The notes under the pieces are model-generated. The model saw only the letters and a list, made by a program, of their open reading frames with translations. It ran no database searches and was not told the DNA's origin. From positions 4,689,717-4,753,716 of the forward strand of contig CM057150.1 in the NCBI GenBank assembly GCA_029964075.1: DNA of 64,000 nucleotides, in the 5' to 3' direction. Source of the DNA: Patiria pectinifera. Taxonomy: Eukaryota > Echinodermata > Asteroidea > Valvatida > Asterinidae. Positions 49,401 to 58,400 of this stretch are shown here, in pieces. Every line of letters begins with the position of its first letter. The first letter of the stretch is position 1. Position numbers and translations under genes: made by a program.

Positions 49401-52400
49401 GATTACTCAAATCCGAGCGAGAAATACGCCGTGGGAACCTCCATCACTTTCTCCTGTGTCGACACCAAATCCATCCTGATTGGACCTTCAACCCGTACCT
49501 GCGAGACAATCGAGAGCAGTCCTACCTGGTCGGACGCAACCATGCCCGAGTGCTCAGGTAAAAACCAGAAATATCTAGATTATTTTTATTACATGCCACG
49601 TCCAAGCACGGAATTTTCTCAGGCCCAGCACCCGAAATCTATTTGTTATGGTCCAGTGGTTACGGTTTTGACTAATGTACGATGGTGCATGGGTTCGAAC
49701 CTTACCAGGAACTTGGTGTTTGTGCCTTTGTGCCCTTGAGCAAGACACTTTACTACAATTGCCTCTCTCCATCCAGGAGTATAAATGGGTACCTGTGAGA
49801 GTCGAGGACCAATTGAGCGCTGATATCGGCTGCCGCGTGGTCCCATGGCCCGATGAACGGGGGAATAATTGTAAAGCGCTTTGAGATCGTTGATACGATG
49901 GATGGAAAGCGCTATGGAGGCACAATTACTAACTTATTATTATTATGCTTCTTAGGTATTCACTTCGAATCAATAATGTTCAGGATATACGAAGTGCATG
50001 AGATTTTATGCCCATATTACCAGTCGCCGTGCACTCTCTTTTGGGCAACTACTTTCCCGACATTGGGGTAAATATGAACTCCCTTAATTATGTTTCGAAA
50101 GAGGCGCTGGGTGTTTGATATAGCCTATTATGACCAAAAAAACTGTGGCAAATCAGTATTAACCAACTTTCTCTTACCAACCACAAGCGCATTTCTCCTC
50201 TCAAAAAAAAAAAGAAATCTCAGAGAAATCACTCTTCGTAAGCTATGTTTCACATCATCCCTGCCAAAAATCTTCCATTCAAAATGTTTTTTTTTCATCA
50301 ATTCGGGGTTTACTCCACTCTCAGCAACAAACTGCAACACTGACGAAGTGGGTGGAGCCGACGTCATAAGCACGAGCTACGTGAATGGCAATCTGCAGGT
50401 CGTCTTCGGCTGTCCGGGCACATCGGTGCGTTACACGCTGACCTGCATAGGGGGCAGCTGGGAAGGCGCCAGGGTCGACTGCTTGGGTAAGACGACCGTC
50501 TTTTTCTTCCTTATAAAGGGCTCGTTCACTGACGGCCATTTCTGTAGGAAAAGTGCAACTGCGTATTTTACGCAATCGAGCAAGCATTGCACAGTGTTGA
50601 AAATGTTTCAAACACGCGCGCTTGTTGCTCGAAATGTGTTCGAAATACGACGCAGCTGACATGGGCGTCGCCAGGATTTTTTCTAGAAGGGGGCAACATT
50701 TTTTTTGTTGCCAAAAAATGCTTGTATTTCTCAACACATTCTCGATTTATCAGTTTAAGAGGGGGGCAGGGACATTTTGCCCCCCCCCCCTCAACTCATT
50801 AAATGTACACCACTTTGTCTTCGCGCCTCTATTTCTTTTCTTTTTTTTCTTTTTTGTTCTTCCTTTTTTAAATAAAATCCAATTAAACTTTTTTTTTGTG
50901 TATTGTCTTGCCCCTAATTTCCACTTTTTTTTTAATCAATGCGTTCGCCACCATAACAAATTGATTATTTCAATGTTTACATTGGCCTTGGTATGTGTAA
51001 TTTGAAGGTGAAAAGTGAATACCAATAACTGTCAGCAGGCTTGTAACAAATAAGAATCAAGTTTGGTCCTTCGAACGCAAGGGTTTAAATCCCGGTGAAA
51101 TAGGAGATTAAATAAAACCATTTTTTTATACTGAGTTGGGGGATTGTATGGTTCTCCTCTCCAATATTAAGGTTGAACAAAAAATGTCGATCGCGACAAC
51201 CTTGTCAACATGAGCACACGAAATGTTCAGGTATTTTTTTGGAAATATGAAAACTAACAATTGAAAACCCAGGACACCAAAAAATGTCGATCGCGACAAC
51301 CTTGTCAACATGAGCACACGAAATGTTCAGGTATTTTTTTTTTAAATATGGAACTAACATTTGAAAACCCAGAACACCAATAAATTAAAGTTTAACTGAC
51401 ATGCAAATCGCCGGTAATGGACGTAATTTGATAATATGAACACAACCGTCTTGTGCCTGACGATTTTTTTAAAAAGAGCCTCCGTGCCGCCACTGTCGTC
51501 GAAGATGAAAAGTGTTCATCGATTCGCGAAAGCTTGCCTGTACAAAACACGTTGGCGTGATAGTAAAAACAAGTTATGTATGTTTGCATTTATTTTTCAT
51601 GATTAGTATACAGGCAAAATGCCTAATTGGGTTTTCTTTCTTTTTTTGAGAACAATTTTGGAGGAGTATAAATTGTTCTTATCTCTACAGTTATCGTTTT
51701 GTTTGCAAGGCCCGTGTGTTCTTACTTTGATCCAGTTTCAAACTTTAAGGTATACATGAAACGTGGTAAACCGATAATGGTTAACAAAAAGGCAAAGGCA
51801 TCGGCAGATTAAAGGGAATGATACGCGATACAGTCCATCACAAGTCCCCACAAGTCCACACAAGTCCTAACAAATCCTCTCCAATCCTCACAAGTCCTCA
51901 CAAGTCCTCCCAAGTCCCACAAGTCCCACACGTCCATTCCGAGTTATTCAACTATAAGTCAATTCAATAACTATTCAAGATGTAATAAATCCTTCGTTAT
52001 TGCACATCGTTTGTGTTTGTGGCCGAGCTAGAGACCGGCTTGTGAATGGACTTGTGATTTACTTGTGACATGACTTGTGATGTCCTCAGCCACAACACTA
52101 GGTTGACGATAATTGAACATGAGTCCAGGCATAGCTTCATGCTATATTGAATACAAGACAAATTCCATAGCTATAGACACTGTGATTTGTTTTTTGTGCA
52201 ATATGATCAACACCCGATCAGTAGGGTGCAGCAGCCGTAGGGTGAATTCCAACACTGCCCAGTCGCTTCGCATTATGTGAATGTAAGATGAGGCTCACCA
52301 GACGACTGTTTTCTCGTTCAAACCGGAGTGTTTATGAAGAAAAGTAGAACACTGGCAGTCTGCACTCTCAAATCGCAAAAATTATGTGGAAATCATGTAG

Positions 52401-55400
52401 CGAGAACTGAACGATCAATTTGACACTGAACACTTTGTGCCTTGTTCGCCATTTATCAGAGGCGTAGCAAGGTCATTTTCATTGGGGGATAAAAAGTTTG
52501 TGAAAAGGGCACTCGAACATCCGTGCTGAAAAGAAGACCCCAGTGTTTTTCTCTCCGGACACTTGGCCTCCGTAAAATCAAATGGGGGGTAGCTTCTTCC
52601 TATGGGGCGCTGTTCAAACCGGACAATTATGCACACTATCGGACAATAAATGGCGCTTTTCAGGGCGGCACAATTGCAGTCGGTCGCGCGTAATTCCGAA
52701 AAAGGGCACTCCAATAAAGGCGGCTGGTAAAAACTGGCACTTTTTTTTCCAAGGGCACTTGTTTACAAGAAAAGGGCACTTGTTAAAAAATTGGGCACTT
52801 TTGACCAAAAAATGGGGGGGGGGTAGTAAATGCTTGAGAAAAAAGGGTAATTGAATGGAATAGTGCAGTCCTTACAAAATATTGGGTTTTTTAATCCACT
52901 TCCCCCCCCCCCGCCTCTGTTTATTAATTAAACATGGGCAATGAATATCTTTCGATAAATATGAAGTTGAAATATAATGGTTTCAACCGAGAATAACTCA
53001 TAACTCGTGTTCTCAACCGATTCGGGGCGCTTTTCAAAAAATCGCGTACTCACGTACAAAAATTCATTATATGTTTCAGTGCAAAAGCCGCAAAAACAAG
53101 ATTATCTTAGCACGAGGACACCCCCTTGCCCCTTCTGTTTGTACTTCCAAAATGGCGTCCTTACAGCGCCCTTTGTCGATGAGGCACGTGACCTCAGCAG
53201 CATTTTAGTTCAATAAAAGGGTTTTATTGTAATCTGCTTTGCCTTGCCTTTTTGTCGTCCATGTTATGAACAGCGGAAGCTGGGGGGCTTAGCGGAGGGG
53301 CGATCGCCGGGATCGTCATCGGTTCCCTGGTCGGGGTGGCTCTGATCGTTCTCGTCGTGGTGTTCTTTCTGAGACGGGGAGGTTTTGGCGAAAAGGACTT
53401 GGAGCAAAGCGGGTAGGTCACTTTTTTGATGATAAATGTCACAAAATTTCACCGCGAGAAAATCAAATAAATTAAATTAATACAAACTTCTTTACTGAAT
53501 GGATTGACTAGGGTTAAGAACCGAACAGCGAGGAGACACAGACATGCATGGGTGAAACGAACGAACAAACAAACAAACAAACAAACAAACATTACATTGC
53601 TGTTGGATCACCCAGTTTGTTCCAAACTTGATTGCTGCTTCTAGCGCTATACTATAATTTAAACAGAACAAACAAATGAAGAGCCACAACATAGTAAAGC
53701 AGCCTAATTTGCATGAGCAACTGATGAATGCACACACCCTACAAAATCCGCTTTTTTTGATTGTAGCACACCGCGGTGATATCACACTTGTTGACACAGT
53801 TGCACGTTGTCAAATGATGATGATTATAGAGAAAAGGCATTTCGTTCTATTCTATGGTTTGTGTTTTAATTGCTTAAATCCGAATGTTGGTGGAATTGGA
53901 CATTATGACTGGAACTGTTCAATTTATGTACAATCTGAGAAAGACGCTTTAGCGTTTATTTTTTGTCTTCGGCTGCATAGTTGGCATTGTCTGTAGTCTT
54001 GGTAATTTTGCCCCATTATATTTTGATTAATTTGTAACCACGCCCATGAACAGTCAATGATTTTCTAAGACAGATTTCTCAAACTGTAATTTCTGTAGAA
54101 TTCCAACCATAATGTTATCAAGATCCCCACTAATGAAACGTCCACGAACATGAATGCCATGCTGACGGCTGTTTCATGAATTGCATATTTTTCATTTTTT
54201 TTTCAGGACGAAAGTGAACGCGCCGGCCGAAAATTGGGGAATGGAAGAGGAGGGGAAGAACGCCTCGGCCTCCTTAGGAGGCGTAGCGGGTCATGCCTCG
54301 GAGGTCTAACGGCTCGGAGATTATTGACAAATGAAATAGTCGTCGAGGTTTGGACAACAACCCTTTACTTTAATATCTTTGGGAAGCTACGTTTCTGTGC
54401 TTCAAAAATTACAGTGGGCATTGTGGTGTTGACTTTATAAAGAAATAAACTCAGTTTCAGTTTAGCTACACTATAATTTTATGAATACAGTAAGCGGAAG
54501 GGAAATACAGACTCATTACTTACTCTCTAAATTCCAAAGAGTGAAATTAGGGACTAGACGTTTTAAAGTGAAAATCACTCTCATTTTTGATTAACATTCG
54601 ATCTGAAAAATGAACCACTTCAGTCGAAGCTCGAGTGAAACCTCGATCTTTACGATTGAAGAAATTTCACTCTAAAACGTCTAGTCCCTAGTTTCCGACT
54701 GTGGGAGTGAATCTTCACTCGAATGGAGTGAATTTTCACTCTTTAGAATTTAGATATATATATATACTGACAATCAGAATTTGGGATAAACAACCCCCCA
54801 TAAATGGGGTTTAGATTACCGACAGCAAACATACCACTGTCCTCCATCCACTGAAAGTAAAACGTGAAGTCAAAATGTGAAGTCAAAATGTACACATAAA
54901 TACAGGATTTGTTTGTTTTCCAATTACTTAATTCATAGACATGCCGCTTTTGCTTTGTATTCATGATGTCTAGAGATTATTTTTCCATAAAGATATTCCC
55001 GCCTCATTTAATTGTTTAGGATGAAGTACAATATAGTTCAGATTAAAAACGTGTACCCAACAGCAAAGCATTTTTACATATCTGATAACCATAGTGCACT
55101 TGAATATACTTTTCTTTATGTAAATGTAGACTCACTTCTTTATGTATATAAGGTAATAATTTACCTACCGAAACCAAATTGAGAGCACTGTGTTTGCCCA
55201 TTTGGTGCAAAGTTTTATACGTTTTAAAGTCATTATACTTTAGTTTTGTTTCTTAATCTGAAACTCCTAGTGTTATGAAATGTAGCCTGTGTGATAGAGT
55301 CTGTCCTATAAGCCATCTAATAACGTGCAAAATAATCCCTGCTCTTATATGCAGACGATCATGTACGTACCAAGGGGTCACTCGCTGAAAATGTATTGAG

Positions 55401-58400
55401 TGGTTTACCCAAAAAAGTCAATGTTTGTAAGTGCAATGGTAAGAATAATTTTAATGAGGTGACAGATGGAATGTTCCATTCAATGAGGCGAAGACGAGTG
55501 GAATGGAACATTCCATCTGTCACCGAATTAAATTATTCCTTCCATTGCACGAATGTTAAACATTCATTATTTGTTTGATACAACGCCTGAATAGTACGAC
55601 CGTGGAATGGAACGTTTATTTTTGCGGTGCGACCGGACCATGGTTTGGGACAGTTCTTTGAATGCCACGTGATCAACGAATCACCAATCAGATGACGGTG
55701 ATTTATTTTGGTATTTTACATGAATGAATTAACATTTTGAAAAAAAAAATCTTATTTGTTATTGTTGGTAATTGTATTGTATACGTTAAGAGAATACTCT
55801 GTATGCGTTCTGAAGATAGATAGTCGGATTTTTTTTTAAATTATGCAATTCTGAGTACATTCTCATTCTCTAAAATTCACTTCAAAAACGTCGGTGCTAA
55901 TTTGCATGTTTTTATTGGGGGAGTTGTTCCATATTGTTCATGTGAATTCATGACTATATGAAATTATTTAACTAAAAAGATGCAGTCGGAATAATTTCAT
56001 TTAATGTTTGGAAAACAGAGATATGCAATGAAGTATTTTTTTTCCTTATGAACCTGTTCCAGTGTTTTTCCCAATATAGCATTTGGACTTTTTGATAGAA
56101 ATTCGAATTTAAATTCGCAACATCCAGTTATTTTCCTCATAATTCATGTTAACGTCATCACAAGCACCATTGCAAGCTCATTTTATTCACGATCGATCTG
56201 CTAAGCCGGCTAAGCATGTAAATACGCTTTTTTTTTTATTATCCCTCCTCGTGTTCATTGAGAATGATATTTCAATAAATAAATTTGAGAACCACATATT
56301 AATTTTGTAATAAAGAAAAGTGAACTCTCTAATGTATCGAAACTGAGATTCCACTTGTCTCCTTTTCTTCTGTACTTTGTTTCTTAGAATACTTGCAAAA
56401 TGTGCCAACAAATATGGGACCTCGCTTTTTTAATCATGGGACGGAAATGAAACCTGTATATATTAAAATCATTTTTTATGAACTATGAATTATTTTATTA
56501 TTTTCAATTTTAGGAAATAAATGAAAAAAATTCGCATCTCCCTTGCACGCCATTTGCTACACATACCTTTAAGTGTTGATATTACAATGTGGAAATAGCA
56601 CATGCATATATGCTTACTCTCCCTCACCTGTTTGCGAAAAAAAGAAATCGACCCATATTGCCCTGCCCCCCCCCCCGAAAAATTGGTTATGGACCCGCCC
56701 TTGAATGTAGTGCAGCTGTTAGTAGTTAATTAATTCAAATGAGTCTTAATAACACTTCATTATGTCTTTGAAGTGTAAATTAATATTGTTACAATATTAC
56801 TTTGGATGGTTCGACATTATGAGTTGTCTAGTTTTCATGCATTTCTACAGGATATTTTGATTCGTTATCAAAAATCTTTTAAAAATTACATGGAATCTAC
56901 ACGAATTTCTAACTCAACATGTTAGTTTAAGAAGCATATAAAGTGCTTCAAAACCAAATATGAAGTAGTAAAACAGTCAAGAGTTCGACCGGCACTCAAC
57001 CAAAAAAAAAGTTAAGTTTTAGTCTTTTCCCAACTTGTGCCAGTTGGTCCTAAGATACAGAGGTGTTCCGGTATCTTAACCCTATTTATGAGGCGTGCTT
57101 ACCCGTACCTTTAAAAAATGTTAAATACAAACTTTTTTTGTTTTTGGCAGATGACGGTAGCCGCGGTAGGACCATTGGAATCAGCATCGGTCTAGTCCTG
57201 GCGGTTCTCGTCTGTCTCGGCGCCATATTGTGCGGCATCATGTGCTACAAGAGAAAACCGGTAAGGCTATGCTCATAGTTATCAGTTGCGGCGCCAGACT
57301 CTAAAATTGGGGAGGGGCGACGGGTAGGGGGAGGGGGAAGCTAATTCCCCATGCCCTCCCGTAGCGCCGCAACTGAATATGTCTGAAACTGTCCAAGTTG
57401 GCTGCAGAGATTGGCCGCGGCCTCGAGCGAAAGCAAATCGATTTCTATTGGCCATTATTTTGACGAGCGAGAGCGCTATTGGTGGGTTCAAACCGGCACG
57501 AATCCCGGGTTAATGACGTTATTTTACATGCTGCAGTGGCGGAGGGGGGGGGGTATAACACCCTCGAGCCGCAAACAAGGAAAATCATGCATCAAAAACT
57601 AGCACCTGTTATCTTCTCCCCCCTCAGCTATCTTCTTCTCCCCCACGCCAACCCCCTCCAGCGGTAACAGCCTACGTGCCACTGTAATCCATAAAAAATA
57701 ATTGTTCCTATCTTTGATTTTAAGATTTCAATCAAGTGAGAGCTTCCCCATTAATTTTGCTGTGTGACCCATATCTGGAAACAACATTCTGTTATATAAA
57801 AAATATTGTGTTTATGGGCAAGAAAAGTATAGCTAAGCATATTTAATCATCCGTCGTTCAACTGTCATTGCGAGCTCTGACCTCTTATTCTGAACTATAA
57901 ATTTTCAAATACTGAGAATGTCAAATTCCGTTCGAGTCATTTTTTTTTCAGTTGAATACTTTTCTTAAGGATGACATGTGTGCTATGGATAAAGAAAGAC
58001 TAACCGAAAAAGCTCACATTTATCAGCTTTTACTAAATTACTGTTTCGGGAAGGGTAACTACCGCGTAGTCGTGGCCGAGCGGTTAAGGCGACAGACTAG
58101 AAATCTGTTGGGGTCTCCCCGCGCAGGTTCGAATCCTGCCGACTACGAATTTCTTTTATCAATTACTGGATTAACTTCAAATATTACCTAAATTAGAATT
58201 TCATCTACAAACCTTTGAAATTGAAGACCGCGCAGTAGTCGTGGCCGAGCGGTTAAGGCGACAGACTAGAAATCTGTTGGGGTCTCCCCGCGCAGGTTCG
58301 AATCCTGCCGACTACGAATTTCTTTTACCAATTACTTGATTTGCTTAAAATATTACCTAAACTAGAGTTTCAACTATAAAACATTGAAAACATAGAACGC

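Larger units (their letters stand above)
50487..53273. other. Intron between the last common exon and cassette A
   Basis: No further exon was found. It holds repeat copy 50,518-50,660, a GCGTCGCCAGG-type remnant at 50,664, a 98-bp tandem duplicate (51,180-51,379), a CACAAGTCC array (51,838-51,937), its complement at 52,040-52,083, and a GCGTAGC-type repeat (52,457-52,660). Confidence 0.6.

Noticed and set aside
49074-49739. Open frame of 221 codons covering the first sushi exon
   Set aside because: Only 49,357-49,557 is coding. The rest is intron read through, without sushi motifs, and the splice sites fit.
51838-51937. CRISPR-like array
   Set aside because: The units are short, irregular and without unique spacers, in an animal-type intron.
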